Below the pieces are notes generated by a model. It worked only from the letters and a program-made list of their open reading frames with translations. It searched no databases and was not told where the DNA came from. The position numbers and the translations under genes are program-made. Below, one piece after another: positions 27,526 to 36,542 of a stretch of DNA of 64,000 nt (its first letter is position 1; every line of letters starts with the position of its first letter). The stretch comes from Natronomonas halophila. Lineage in GTDB: Archaea; Halobacteriota; Halobacteria; Halobacteriales; Haloarculaceae. The stretch spans positions 2,666,001-2,730,000 of the forward strand of contig NZ_CP058334.1 in NCBI RefSeq assembly GCF_013391085.1. Direction: 5' to 3'.

Positions 27526-28485
27526 TCATCGTCCGCCTTCCCGTCCTGAGACTGCTGACAGTATTCGTGTGCCGATACGACGTGGAATGAGGGCTAGAAG
27601 AAGGTGACGATACGATTCACCATCGTCGGGCGCCAATCTGAGAGCTAATATCCCGGACCGGATTGCATCGATTCGGTGGCCATGCTCGACGTACGCGCGG
27701 ACCATCCGCCGGTGGTACGCGGCGCGTTCGTCTGAATCGAGGTGAGAAAACACCGCACGAATCCCGTCCTCCTTTGCGATCGATTTGAGTCGCGTTTTCG
27801 TGTCCTCGGGTGCACGCGCGATGAGCGAGTAGCCGATTTTCTCTCGTCGTTCGTCCAGTAGAACGAGACCGCTGCTCCGACGTAGTTCGTATAGCGTCTC
27901 GTCCATCCCGTCGATGCAGTAGCCACGCCGTGTGAGGCGGACCCAGAGTTCGTAGTCCTGTCGATACCTGAAGAACGGATCGTAGCCCCCGCTGTCCCGG
28001 ATTGCGGCTTTACGGGCCATAATAGAGCCGTGAACGATTGGATTGTATCGGTCGAGTTTCTCCGCCGGATTCGCGGGTGCCGCGAACCCCCCGAGGACGT
28101 CACCGGAATCGGAGATCACGTTCACGCCAGCAGCAACCACGTCGGTCTCTGGATTCGCTCGAAGGTATTCAACCTGCGAACGTAACCGTCCGGGAAGCGA
28201 CCTGTCGTCGGCGTCTTGTCGAGCCACAAAGCGGCCGTTTGCAGCGTCCAAAGCTGTATTCAACGCCGAAGCGAGGCCTCGGTTCTCATCGTGTTCGAGG
28301 ATTTCCACGTCTTGACGGTCCTCATAGGTCGCGAGGACGTTCGCGGAGTCGTCCGTCGAACCATCGTCCACCACTATCAATTCAAACGAGGCACCCTCTT
28401 GGCCTATAACGCTCTCTATAGCCGTCTCTAGATGAGCCGAGTCATTGTAAACGGGTAGTAGCACCGAGATATCGTAGTCGTTCAT
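27526..28485 (-). CDS. Glycosyltransferase family 2
   Basis: A 319-aa GT-A enzyme starting MNDYDISVLLPVYNDSAHLE, with FELIVVDDGSTDDSA, the metal-binding RQDADDRSLPGRL and a YRQDYELWVRL acceptor region. I chose ATG 28485; a longer open frame upstream would be antisense to the next gene's start and has no family similarity. First gene of the minus-strand series Wzy-like, FkbM, asnB. It transfers an unidentified sugar at the cytoplasmic face. Confidence 0.88.
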   Translation of the reverse strand: MNDYDISVLLPVYNDSAHLETAIESVIGQEGASFELIVVDDGSTDDSANVLATYEDRQDVEILEHDENRGLASALNTALDAANGRFVARQDADDRSLPGRLRSQVEYLRANPETDVVAAGVNVISDSGDVLGGFAAPANPAEKLDRYNPIVHGSIMARKAAIRDSGGYDPFFRYRQDYELWVRLTRRGYCIDGMDETLYELRRSSGLVLLDERREKIGYSLIARAPEDTKTRLKSIAKEDGIRAVFSHLDSDERAAYHRRMVRAYVEHGHRIDAIRSGILALRLAPDDGESYRHLLLALIPRRIGTRILSAVSGREGGR

Positions 28486-28618
28486 GAATCTCTCCGGCCA
28501 ACCATCTCGATAAGGTTGTAAAGAGAGTCTTGATTTAATTCCCTGTCGTTTTTCAACCTTGTCCAACGAACCCGCGCCTGCCCATAGATACAAGTGGTCT
28601 TCATTAGACTGCTTCAAA

Positions 28619-29830
28619 ATGTACACGAGCAAAGATGAGCGATCGAACATCAGGGTGCGTGTCGATGGAGGACGAGTGATTCGGGTCCTCAACAGCGTTA
28701 CCGATCCCAGAATGGGTGGTCCCCAACGACGGTCGCTGCAGGTCGCCGGTAGCCTCAGAAAGCGCGACATCGAGACGGAGTTTCTGATCCCGGAGGGGGA
28801 CGACGCTTTCGACGAGGTGGCGGCCGAGGAGGGGTTCACTACTCACCGATTACCCCTCCCGCGGCCCCGTTCACCGCCGAACCTCCGGGCCAATAGCCGG
28901 TTCGTTCTCTCGTTCCGGAGGACGGTGACTCGTATCGGATCCCTGATTGACACTCGGGACTACGATGTGGTCCACGCCAATATGCCAGTAAATTTCCAGA
29001 CCGCACTAGCGGCAGTAAGGTCGGATACGCCGCTTGCTTGGCACTTCAACGACACGCTCACACCGACTCCCATCAAACAAATCGCAGCGTACGCGGGGGG
29101 CCGTTGGGCGGACGAAATCGTCGTCGCGGCTGACGCCGTACACGACTATTACTTCGATGAAGCGACTCCGTCACGGACGATATACGCGCCGGTCGACCTG
29201 GACACCTTCGATCCCGATCGAATTGATATCGACGAAACCGCGCTCCGGTCAAATCTGGGAATCAAACCTGACCTGACTATCGTCGGGACGGTCGGGAATC
29301 TCAACCCGATCAAGGGACACGAGTATCTCCTCCGTGCAATCGCCACTCTTGACGAGAGGGAATACGAGGTTGCGGTGCCGATAGTAGGTGCCGAACTCGC
29401 AACGAGGCGTCAGTACCTGGAAAGGCTCCGGTCGCTTCGTGACTCGCTGGGTCTTAGTGAGACGGTGCGATTCCTGGGGTTCCGTTCCGATATACCTCAA
29501 CTCCTCTCACTGTTCGACGTCTTTGTGCTTCCGTCAGTCGCTGAGGCTTGCCCAATAGTCGTCCTCGAAGCGATGGCGATGCAATGTCCGGTGGTTGCAA
29601 CGGCTGTCGGTGGCGTCCCAGAACAACTTCCTGATGCGGACCACGGCTGGGTAGTGCCACCGGAGGACGACGACGCCCTCGCGGATGCAATAGGTGAGGC
29701 ATTAAACGAACCAAATGAGCGCCGGCGGCGAGCCGCCAACGCGTATGAACGTGTAGTGTCAGAGTTCTCTCTGACGGCTTGCGTCGACCGACACGAGGAC
29801 CTGTACAGTTCACTCGTCTCCGAGGCCTGA
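28619..29830 (+). CDS. Glycosyltransferase family 4
   Basis: A 403-aa GT-B enzyme from ATG 28619: VIRVLNSVTDPRMGGPQRRS with the Gly-rich acceptor loop, VGTVGNLNPIKGHEYLLRAI, VRFLGFRSDIPQLLSLFDVF and PSVAEACPIVVLEAMAMQCP holding the Glu-x7-Glu pair. A TTG 60 bases upstream keeps the frame open, but those residues do not look like the family. Divergent from the GT2 gene with a 133-bp spacer. It closes the glycan locus on the right. Confidence 0.85.
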   Translation: MYTSKDERSNIRVRVDGGRVIRVLNSVTDPRMGGPQRRSLQVAGSLRKRDIETEFLIPEGDDAFDEVAAEEGFTTHRLPLPRPRSPPNLRANSRFVLSFRRTVTRIGSLIDTRDYDVVHANMPVNFQTALAAVRSDTPLAWHFNDTLTPTPIKQIAAYAGGRWADEIVVAADAVHDYYFDEATPSRTIYAPVDLDTFDPDRIDIDETALRSNLGIKPDLTIVGTVGNLNPIKGHEYLLRAIATLDEREYEVAVPIVGAELATRRQYLERLRSLRDSLGLSETVRFLGFRSDIPQLLSLFDVFVLPSVAEACPIVVLEAMAMQCPVVATAVGGVPEQLPDADHGWVVPPEDDDALADAIGEALNEPNERRRRAANAYERVVSEFSLTACVDRHEDLYSSLVSEA

Positions 29831-30533
29831 TCGGTTCTTATTCCCTCTTCTTGAGTGTAGCCTGCATCACGGAGATACTGGGTCACGTATTTATTAAACG
29901 ACCCGTCCGGCTACTCAATGAACTGTATTGCATCCTACGGTTGGTCCAAGACGATTGCCTCAGGCGTTAAGACGGTGGTCCGATAGACTACGTTGACCGT
30001 GTAGATGGTCCCGACCTCATCGAATGCATCATTTTCCCAGAAGTGGGCGCAGGTATATAGTGGCGTGTCAAAGTCGATATACGAGGTGGGATGGCCAGCG
30101 CAACTGACTGCTCCCACCACCATCGAACAGAGTCTCGTTGGTTCCTGACGGTACCGACGATTGAGCGGAGCCCGCGTTCCGAGGTTATCTCGACGGCATA
30201 GAACTCATACCCTTAGAAACCCTTTCTTAGCCATCCGTTATCTCGGGTTCATAAATCTGAAACGCTAGTCTCAGGTGGTTGGCATCCCGCTGTACTTCAC
30301 GCTCCGGGAGGCCGACGCGGATCTCGCCGGCGGCCTCTTCGTCGCCCTCATTAGCGCGCTGCTCGTCGTCACGGGCCTCCTGCAGCGGGCCTCCGAGGCG
30401 GTCGACGCTTCGCAGGAACCCAGCGACGAGCACGGTCATTCCTCGATACTGCAGGCGATGACCAGATTGCGAACGGGCGAAATCCCCTTGGGGCCGCAGC
30501 GGGGGCGTTGTATCTCGTCGCTCTCGCCCGACC
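29831..30533. other. Scar-like gap with composition shift
   Basis: About 700 bases without a convincing intact gene. The left part (to about 30270) is AT-richer and contains a 62-codon minus-strand frame (30123-29935) of unknown merit. The right part (30275-30541) jumps to high GC and reads, on the plus strand, as a 3' gene fragment with one membrane segment. The stretch lies between the glycan locus and a damaged SWIM gene and looks like a site of past insertion and deletion. Confidence 0.5.
29935..30123 (-). CDS. Possible small protein, unknown
   Basis: A 62-aa frame starting MVVGAVSCAGHPTSYIDFD and ending LTPEAIVLDQP. I recognise no family. It lies in an AT-richer gap, where a random frame of this size is somewhat less expected than in high-GC DNA, but there is no promoter or neighbour to support it. 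It may equally be a remnant or chance. Confidence 0.2.
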   Translation of the reverse strand: MVVGAVSCAGHPTSYIDFDTPLYTCAHFWENDAFDEVGTIYTVNVVYRTTVLTPEAIVLDQP

Positions 30534-30541
30534 ATGGATAG
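30275..30541 (+). pseudogene. Membrane-protein C-terminal fragment
   Basis: This frame reads IPLYFTLREADADLAGG, then a hydrophobic stretch LFVALISALLVVTGLL, then RASEAVDASQEPSDEHG. The first 55 residues look like the last transmembrane helix and acidic tail of an integral membrane protein, such as a transporter permease. No sensible start or upstream body exists; the sequence before it is AT-rich and non-coding. I read it as the leftover 3' end of a deleted gene. Identity unknown. Confidence 0.35.
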
Positions 30542-31025
30542 ACGAGATGTCTTTACCCCACAACCGGACAGTATTGACGAACTCAAATCGAGGACACGGC
30601 GTGCTTACAAGGAATTAATGCAGGTCACACTCGAACGGAGTGGCGGTCAGTATAATGTTTATTCTGAGTCCGGGAACACCTACACCGTCGACATCGTCGA
30701 AGATCCCTGCACCTGCGCGGATTATCATGAAAACGACCCGAAGAATGGGTACAAACATCGACGTCGCGTCGGGATGGAGATTCGGGCAAAGCGCATTCCG
30801 ACACCGGATGGTCGGATTCCCGAGCGAGTCGCCTCTGACGGCGACGTGACCGCTGGATCTTAGGTCCAGGATCAAAACGCTATCGACCGGATTCGCGGTC
30901 CAATCTCTGAATTCGACGCCTATGGTGAGTGGACTGGCGAGGAGTATTACCGCTGTCGAGCCTGTAGCGCCGAAGCGATGCGAAAACGAGACCTCAAAGA
31001 CTGCTGTGAGGCAACTAAGAACTGA
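30534..31025 (+). pseudogene. SWIM zinc-finger protein, disrupted by in-frame amber codon
   Basis: The frame starts at ATG 30534 and meets TAG at 30861-30863 (109 aa), then stays open in the same frame for 53 more codons to TGA 31025. The first part carries a SWIM-type motif CTCADYHENDPKNGYKH (59-75): C59 and C61 are kept and H75 is kept, but the third ligand, normally Cys (CxC...CxH), is Tyr73. The part after the amber codon looks real: EEYYRCRACSAEAMRK with a CxxC pair. Both lesions fit C:G-to-T:A changes (Cys TGC to TAC; Gln CAG to TAG). Haloarchaea are not known to decode UAG. SWIM domains bind DNA, RNA or protein. Confidence 0.75.
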
Positions 31026-31160
31026 TTCCGTGAGCGAGTCGAGGCGAAGTCGTAGGGACGCTGCCGGGTTCGGCGATCTGAGACGCCTCGACAGCCCCTT
31101 GATGTACGATCTGCGACGCGTATCTCTTCCGAAGGGTGACGTCGACCACGAACACAACTG

Positions 31161-31170
31161 GTATATAAAT
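31161..31170 (+). promoter_or_regulatory. TATA box of the DUF4330-like gene
   Basis: GTATATAAAT is centred 25 nt before ATG 31191, the best TATA match in the window. It predicts a leaderless mRNA for the two-gene operon that follows. Confidence 0.7.
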
Positions 31171-31190
31171 GCCGCAACCACTCCGGACAA

Positions 31191-31922
31191 ATGGAACTCA
31201 TCGACGAGCAAGGTCGCCTCTTCGGGCGAGTCAACATCGTCGACGTGCTGGTCGTCGTCTTCGCGCTGGCCATCGTTGTCGCTGGCGCTGCGCTAGTGTT
31301 CGGCGGTACTGACAACCGTGACAGCACCAGGGATGCCGAAGCCCCGGAGAAGCAAACGCTCCACGTCACGGCGGTAGCCACCGGCAACGCAGCGGTGCAG
31401 TTCGACCCCACCGAGATCGACGTCGATGGCACATCAGCCAGCATCACGGACGTTCACCGAACGCCGGCCCAACGCGTCTATTTCCGCATCGCGTTAGACG
31501 GCGTCGAAACCGAGGAAGGATTCCGGTTCGGGGGCAACAGCGTTCGAGTCGGTGACCGATTCACGATTTCCGACAACACCACTAGGACAGCCGCGTTCAT
31601 TATCGAACGCGGTACGTCCTCGTCCTTCGACAACCGAACGACGACCGCCACCCTCGCAGCCACAATCCGAACCCCGGTCGCCGACGCGATCTCCGAAGGC
31701 GACCAGCAGTTTGTCGGTGACATGCCAGTCGCCACGATTACCGGTGTCGACCGAACTGCCGTCAACGAAACCCATACGCGTCTCCGGGTCAGAGTCGACT
31801 TCGAAACCCGCGTCGTCGAGGGAACGCCCTACTACGGGGGCGCGCCGATACGGCTTGGTCAGACCATTCACGTCAGAACGTCCGATTACGAATTCGAAGC
31901 CGACGTCATCGAACGAGAGTAA
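31191..31922 (+). CDS. DUF4330-like membrane-anchored protein
   Basis: A 243-aa protein. After LIDEQGRLFGRVNIVD comes one membrane helix (VLVVVFALAIVVAGAALVFG, about 17-36), then an extracellular beta-rich part with two similar halves (each ending in a segment like GGNSVRVGDRFTI or GGAPIRLGQTIHV). The N-terminal pattern matches the DUF4330 family, whose function is unknown; some members sit near polysaccharide genes. The stop overlaps the next gene by 1 bp (TAATG), so the pair is an operon. Confidence 0.75.
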   Translation: MELIDEQGRLFGRVNIVDVLVVVFALAIVVAGAALVFGGTDNRDSTRDAEAPEKQTLHVTAVATGNAAVQFDPTEIDVDGTSASITDVHRTPAQRVYFRIALDGVETEEGFRFGGNSVRVGDRFTISDNTTRTAAFIIERGTSSSFDNRTTTATLAATIRTPVADAISEGDQQFVGDMPVATITGVDRTAVNETHTRLRVRVDFETRVVEGTPYYGGAPIRLGQTIHVRTSDYEFEADVIERE

Positions 31923-32452
31923 TGTCCCAATCTAACGATATCGAAGCGCTCCGGGACCGAATCAACGAAGCGGCCGACAATTCCCGGTTCGTCAGGATCA
32001 TCCGTCGCGTCGAGTCGACGCTAACACGATGGACCCGCAACTCGCATATCGTCCAATGGTTCCTAGCTGAACCGGACCCGGAGGTCATCGTCATAGACCT
32101 GCGGGAAACCTACACTATCGGGCCGATTATTCGCGTTCTGGACTGGGCGACCGACCGTAGCAATCAACTGGCTGAACGTACGGGCCTCAGCGCAGTCGCC
32201 GAAAGAACCACCCGGCGAATCGAGTCCGAACCCCTCTATCTTACGGGCTGGTTTCTGTTTACGTGCGCACTCGGCGGACTGCTCGCCAGCATCGTATCGG
32301 GGAACCTCTCGGGCGGCTGGCTCCTCCTCTCAGGTATAGCGCTACTGCTCACCCGAGAACGACGGTCGGCCTCAGAACTCACGGAAACACGAATCGGTCG
32401 CGCGCTAATTGCAGCCTTCGAACCGCCCGAGCCACCGGAAAAAGACGAGTAA
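31922..32452 (+). CDS. Uncharacterised membrane protein, partner of the DUF4330-like gene
   Basis: A 176-aa protein: a charged N-terminal half (about 110 residues, with WFLAEPDPEVIVIDLRETYT) followed by a helical hairpin (about 123-160: LTGWFLFTCALGGLLASIV, GGWLLLSGIALLLT) and an acidic tail. It starts on the last base of the DUF4330-like stop codon, suggesting coupled translation and joint action at the membrane. I do not recognise a family. Its stop abuts the stop of glmS with no gap. Confidence 0.7.
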   Translation: MSQSNDIEALRDRINEAADNSRFVRIIRRVESTLTRWTRNSHIVQWFLAEPDPEVIVIDLRETYTIGPIIRVLDWATDRSNQLAERTGLSAVAERTTRRIESEPLYLTGWFLFTCALGGLLASIVSGNLSGGWLLLSGIALLLTRERRSASELTETRIGRALIAAFEPPEPPEKDE

Positions 32453-34243
32453 TTACTCTACAGTAACACTCTTCGCCAGATTTCGTGGCTTGTCTATCGA
32501 CCTTCCTAACTCAGCAGCGGTGTGATACGACACTAACTGCAACTGCACGTTCGCCAGCACCGCCGCCGCTCGCGGGTGCGTCTCCGGAATCTCTAACACG
32601 TAATCGGCGTACCGCTCCACATCGCTCTGCCCATCTGTCACCGCAACCACCGGCGCATCCCGCGCTTCAACCTCCTTTACGTTACCAACGGTCTTCCGAG
32701 CTAGCTCGCCGTCGCCGATTACCGTCGCGAAGATTGGCGTCTTCGAGGTCACCAACGCCAGCGGGCCGTGCTTCAACTCCCCTGCAGCGAAGCCTTCAGC
32801 GTGCTTGTACGTGATTTCCTTCATCTTCAACGCCCCCTCCAGCGCGACGGGGTAGTTGTGGTCCCGACCGATGAAGAAGTAGGCGTCGCTGTCCAGCAGT
32901 TCCTTGGCGACGGTCTCCGCATCGGACGTATCGAGCACCTCTTGAACGTCACTTGGCAGGTCCCGAAGCGCAGCGATGACGTCCCGGTCTGCTTCCCCAT
33001 CAGTCGTCACCAGCGTCAGCAGGTTCAGCGCGACCTGCTGGCCGGCGAAGGTCTTGGTCGCCGCGACGCCGATCTCCGGTCCCGACCGGATGTAGCAGAC
33101 GTGGTCACATTCGCGAGCCATCGTCGAGCCGACGGTGTTGGTGAGCGCAAGCGTCTCGGCGCCACGCCGACGCGCGGCGCGCGTCGCCGCTAACGTGTCT
33201 GCCGTCTCTCCGCTCTGAGAGACGCCGACAACGAGGGCGTCCTCTGCCGGCGGTGACGAGGTTGCGTATTCGTGGGAGAAGAATGCTTGCGCGGGGACGC
33301 CCTCGGCTTGCAGCAACTGCGCACCATATACAGCAGCGTGATAGCTCGTCCCCGCCGCCACGAGGTGCACGCGATTCAGCGAGAGGTCACCCAACTCTTC
33401 GAGCGTTACCTCCCCGGCGAGTTCGTCGACCCGGCCCTGGAGGCACTGCCGGAGCGCTCGCGGCTGTTCGTGAATCTCCTTGAGCATGAAGTGGTCGTAG
33501 CCGCTCTTGCCCGTGTCCTCGGCGTCCCACTCGACGGTCTCGATGGATTTGTCGACGGGCGTCCCGTCGAGCGTCGAGACGCTCCAGCCGTCGGCGGTCA
33601 GACGCGCAATTTCGCCGTCTTCGAGATAGACGACCTTGTCGGTGAACTCTCGGAATGCGGGGACGTCGCTAGCGAGGTAGGTCGCGTCGTCGTCGATGCC
33701 GAGAACGAGTGGCGAATCGTTGCGTGCGACGAAGACCGTCTCGGTCCCCTTGATGACACAGGCGATGGCGAAACTGCCCTCCAGTCGCTCGATTGTACGT
33801 CGGAAGGCGGCCTCAGCGTCCAGCCCCGAGTCGAGCCCAGCCTCGACCAGATGCGGGACGACTTCCGTGTCCGTTTCGCTGTCGAAGGTGTGACCTTCCT
33901 CGGTGAGTTCGTCTCGTAGCTTCTGGTAGTTCTCGATGATGCCGTTATGCACGACGGCGACACGCTCGGTACAGTCTTGGTGCGGGTGCGCGTTGGCGTC
34001 CGTCGGCGGGCCGTGGGTGCTCCAGCGCGTATGGCCGATACCGACCGTCCCGGAGACGGTACGGGTTTCCAGTTCTTCTCGAAGCGCGTCGAGTTCGCCG
34101 GCCTTCTTGACGACGTCGAGACCACCATCACCGACGAGTGCGACACCCGCCGAATCGTAGCCACGATACTCCAACTTCGAGAGGCCGTGCATCAGCGTAT
34201 CCAGCGTGTCATCACAGCCGACACAGCCGATGATGCCGCACAT
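32453..34243 (-). CDS. glmS: Glutamine-fructose-6-phosphate aminotransferase (isomerizing)
   Basis: A 596-aa enzyme: N-terminal class II glutaminase with Cys2 (MCGIIGCVG), GHTRWSTHG and HNGIIENY, then two SIS sugar-isomerase domains (GTSYHAA, SQSGETADTLAA) and the C-terminal PRNLAKSVTVE. It makes glucosamine-6-phosphate, the entry to UDP-GlcNAc. Its ATG shares one base with the TGA of the upstream GlmU-like gene (TGATG), so the two form an operon that supplies UDP-GlcNAc to the ManNAcA route in the glycan locus. Confidence 0.95.
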   Translation of the reverse strand: MCGIIGCVGCDDTLDTLMHGLSKLEYRGYDSAGVALVGDGGLDVVKKAGELDALREELETRTVSGTVGIGHTRWSTHGPPTDANAHPHQDCTERVAVVHNGIIENYQKLRDELTEEGHTFDSETDTEVVPHLVEAGLDSGLDAEAAFRRTIERLEGSFAIACVIKGTETVFVARNDSPLVLGIDDDATYLASDVPAFREFTDKVVYLEDGEIARLTADGWSVSTLDGTPVDKSIETVEWDAEDTGKSGYDHFMLKEIHEQPRALRQCLQGRVDELAGEVTLEELGDLSLNRVHLVAAGTSYHAAVYGAQLLQAEGVPAQAFFSHEYATSSPPAEDALVVGVSQSGETADTLAATRAARRRGAETLALTNTVGSTMARECDHVCYIRSGPEIGVAATKTFAGQQVALNLLTLVTTDGEADRDVIAALRDLPSDVQEVLDTSDAETVAKELLDSDAYFFIGRDHNYPVALEGALKMKEITYKHAEGFAAGELKHGPLALVTSKTPIFATVIGDGELARKTVGNVKEVEARDAPVVAVTDGQSDVERYADYVLEIPETHPRAAAVLANVQLQLVSYHTAAELGRSIDKPRNLAKSVTVE

Positions 34244-35433
34244 CAGCGGACCACCTCGACGCCGTTCTCGATCCAGCCGGAGATGGTCGCACCGCCGCCG
34301 ACCGTCGCGTCCGCACCGACGAGCGTTCCGGGCGCGAAAGTGACGCCGCCGCCGACGTCAACGCGGTCGGCCAGCACCGCACCGAGTCGCTGCTCCTCGA
34401 AGACCGAGGTACCGACCCGGACGTCCGCGGTCCCGCCGGAGACGACGGTTCCGGCGCCGATCGTGACGCTCTGGCCGGCGACACAATCGATTAGCGTCGT
34501 CCCTGGCCCAACGCGGGTGTCGGAATCCAGGAGTGTGTCCTCGACGGTGGCGTTCGAGCCGATAGTCGCGTTTCGACCCACAGCGACGTACGGTCCAAGA
34601 ACGGCCCCCGCGGCGATTTCTGCGTCCGGGCCAACCACGACCGGCCCCTGTAGTGTCGCGTCCTCGTGGACGTGAGCGCTCTCGGCGACCCAGACATCCG
34701 GCTTTTCCTCCTGTTCCGGAAGGCCGACTCGGCCTTCAGCGAGGAGCTTTCGGGTCAGATACAGCAGGTCCCACGGGTAGGTGGCGTCGACCCAGAGGCC
34801 ATCTGTCCGGGCTGCTAGCACCTCGCCGTCGTCCATCAGCGTCCCGATGACGTCGGGCAGATGGAGTTCGCCTTCGCGTCGCGGCGTCCGTTCGATCGCG
34901 TCGAAGACGTCGGTGTCGAAGGCGTAGACGCCGGCGTTGATAAGCCGGTATTCGTCGGACTCCGGTTTCTCGACCAGCTCAACGAGTCGGTCGCCGTCGA
35001 CTTCGACGGCGCCGTACTCGGAGGGCGTCGGATGTTCGAGCACCGCGACGGCCGGCCGGCCATCGAAGGTATCGAGCGTGTCCGTGACGATTCCTTCGTC
35101 GATGGTTCGGTCGCCGTTGACGACCAGAATCGGCTCGTCGACTTCATCAGCGGCCTGCTGGAGGGCGTGGCCACTGCCGAGTTGTTTCTCTTGGTGGGCG
35201 TAGGTAATCGGCACGTCGCGGTAGGCGTGGCCGAAGTGTTCCTGTACGCGTTCGCGCTGATAGCCGACGACGAGACAGAGCCGCTCGATACCGGCCTCGA
35301 CGAGGACGTCGAGGACGTGTTCGAGGATCGGCCGGTCGGCCGCCGGCAGCATCGTCTTCGGGCGGTTGTGCGTCAGAGGACGAAGCCGAGTCCCTTCCCC
35401 TGCCGCGAGAACGACCCCTGTTGAAACGTCCAT
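34243..35433 (-). CDS. glmU: Bifunctional sugar nucleotidyltransferase/acetyltransferase (GlmU-like)
   Basis: A 396-aa protein. N-terminal nucleotidyltransferase: VVLAAGEGTRLRPLTHNRPK and LVVNGDRTIDE; C-terminal left-handed beta-helix of hexapeptide repeats (VVVGPDAEIAAGAVLGPYV and so on). This arrangement is the archaeal bifunctional type that acetylates GlcN-1-P and forms UDP-GlcNAc. I chose ATG 35433 since the nucleotide-binding strand starts six residues in; ten further upstream residues are possible. It is followed by glmS with 1-bp overlap. Exact sugar specificity is inferred from this pairing. Confidence 0.85.
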   Translation of the reverse strand: MDVSTGVVLAAGEGTRLRPLTHNRPKTMLPAADRPILEHVLDVLVEAGIERLCLVVGYQRERVQEHFGHAYRDVPITYAHQEKQLGSGHALQQAADEVDEPILVVNGDRTIDEGIVTDTLDTFDGRPAVAVLEHPTPSEYGAVEVDGDRLVELVEKPESDEYRLINAGVYAFDTDVFDAIERTPRREGELHLPDVIGTLMDDGEVLAARTDGLWVDATYPWDLLYLTRKLLAEGRVGLPEQEEKPDVWVAESAHVHEDATLQGPVVVGPDAEIAAGAVLGPYVAVGRNATIGSNATVEDTLLDSDTRVGPGTTLIDCVAGQSVTIGAGTVVSGGTADVRVGTSVFEEQRLGAVLADRVDVGGGVTFAPGTLVGADATVGGGATISGWIENGVEVVR

Positions 35434-35519
35434 AATCACTCGGTTGACCTGCCGCCGAATCAAAGTATCGGCAGGCGGTGGGACGCTTGACGATTATCGA
35501 CCGCCGCCCCGAGGCGTAG

Positions 35520-35528
35520 CTATTTGTA
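35520..35528 (+). promoter_or_regulatory. Likely TATA box of moxR
   Basis: CTATTTGTA is centred about 27 nt before ATG 35551, the spacing expected for a leaderless haloarchaeal transcript. Confidence 0.45.
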
Positions 35529-35550
35529 TCTCCCTCCACCCCTCTGGAAT

Positions 35551-36504
35551 ATGGATCACGCGGAAGCATCGCAGGTGTGTGGGGAGGTTCTCGACGAGGT
35601 CGAACGAACCGTCATCGGGGACCGCAACTTCTTCGAAACCGTGCTGACGGCAGTGCTGGCCGACGGCCACGCGCTGCTGGAGGACGTGCCGGGGACCGGC
35701 AAGACGCTGACCGCGCGAACGCTGTCGACCGCGCTCGGACTGGAGTTCAATCGCATCCAGTTCACGCCGGACCTTCTGCCGGCGGACATCACCGGAACAC
35801 ACGTCTTCAACGAGAAGGACCGAGAGTTCGAGTTCTCGGAGGGCCCCATCTTCGCCAACGTCGTGCTCGCGGACGAAATCAACCGCGCGCCGCCGAAAAC
35901 CCAGGCCGCGCTGCTCGAAGCGATGGAGGAAGAACAGGTCACCGTCGATGGCGAAACCCACGAGTTGCCGTCGCCGTTCTTCGTCCTCGCCACGCAGAAT
36001 CCCGTCGAACAGGAGGGGACCTTCCAGTTGCCCGAAGCGCAGGTCGACCGCTTCACGGTCAAGACGTCGATGGGGTATCCGGACCGCGACGGCGAACTCG
36101 AACTCATCAATCGGCGTGCCGACCGAACCGCCAAGGCCCCCGTCGCCGAGGCGATGGTCGACCGCGAGACTGTCGTGGACTTTCAGGCCGTCCCCGAAAC
36201 TGTCGACGTCCAGCAGAACGTTCGGGAGTACATCGTCGACCTCGGTCGCGAGACGCGGCAGGACAGTCGGGTCGATGTCGGCGTCTCCCCACGTGGCGTC
36301 CAGCGTTTCTTCGAGGCCTCCCGTGCGCGAGCGGTGCTTTCGGGGCGCTCGTTCGTCGCCCCCGACGACGTACAGGCTGTCGTCCAGCCTGTGTTGGCCC
36401 ACCGGCTCGTCCTGACGGGAGAGGCACAAGTTCGGGATACCGAGAAATCGGAGATCATCGAGGACGTCCTCGACCGGGTCGCCGTCCCGGAGATGGACGA
36501 GTAA
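35551..36504 (+). CDS. MoxR-type AAA+ ATPase
   Basis: A 317-aa ATPase: Walker A EDVPGTGKT (44-52), Walker B VVLADEINRAPP, sensor ATQNPVEQEGTFQLPEAQ and a C-terminal helical lid. MoxR proteins act as chaperones for metal insertion or assembly of von Willebrand and DUF58 proteins. In haloarchaea MoxR usually sits next to a DUF58/DUF4129 block; here that block is 3 kb away on the other strand (39563-44902). ATG 35551 is preferred over an in-frame TTG nine codons upstream because of the TATA spacing and family start. Confidence 0.9.
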   Translation: MDHAEASQVCGEVLDEVERTVIGDRNFFETVLTAVLADGHALLEDVPGTGKTLTARTLSTALGLEFNRIQFTPDLLPADITGTHVFNEKDREFEFSEGPIFANVVLADEINRAPPKTQAALLEAMEEEQVTVDGETHELPSPFFVLATQNPVEQEGTFQLPEAQVDRFTVKTSMGYPDRDGELELINRRADRTAKAPVAEAMVDRETVVDFQAVPETVDVQQNVREYIVDLGRETRQDSRVDVGVSPRGVQRFFEASRARAVLSGRSFVAPDDVQAVVQPVLAHRLVLTGEAQVRDTEKSEIIEDVLDRVAVPEMDE

Positions 36505-36542
36505 CGTCATGGCAACGGTTCGCCGCGGTGGCCGATACCGTA

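Noticed and set aside
30861-30863. Pyrrolysine or other recoding of UAG in the SWIM gene
   Set aside because: A second lesion (Cys to Tyr in the zinc motif) in the same gene and the lack of known UAG recoding in haloarchaea make simple decay more likely.
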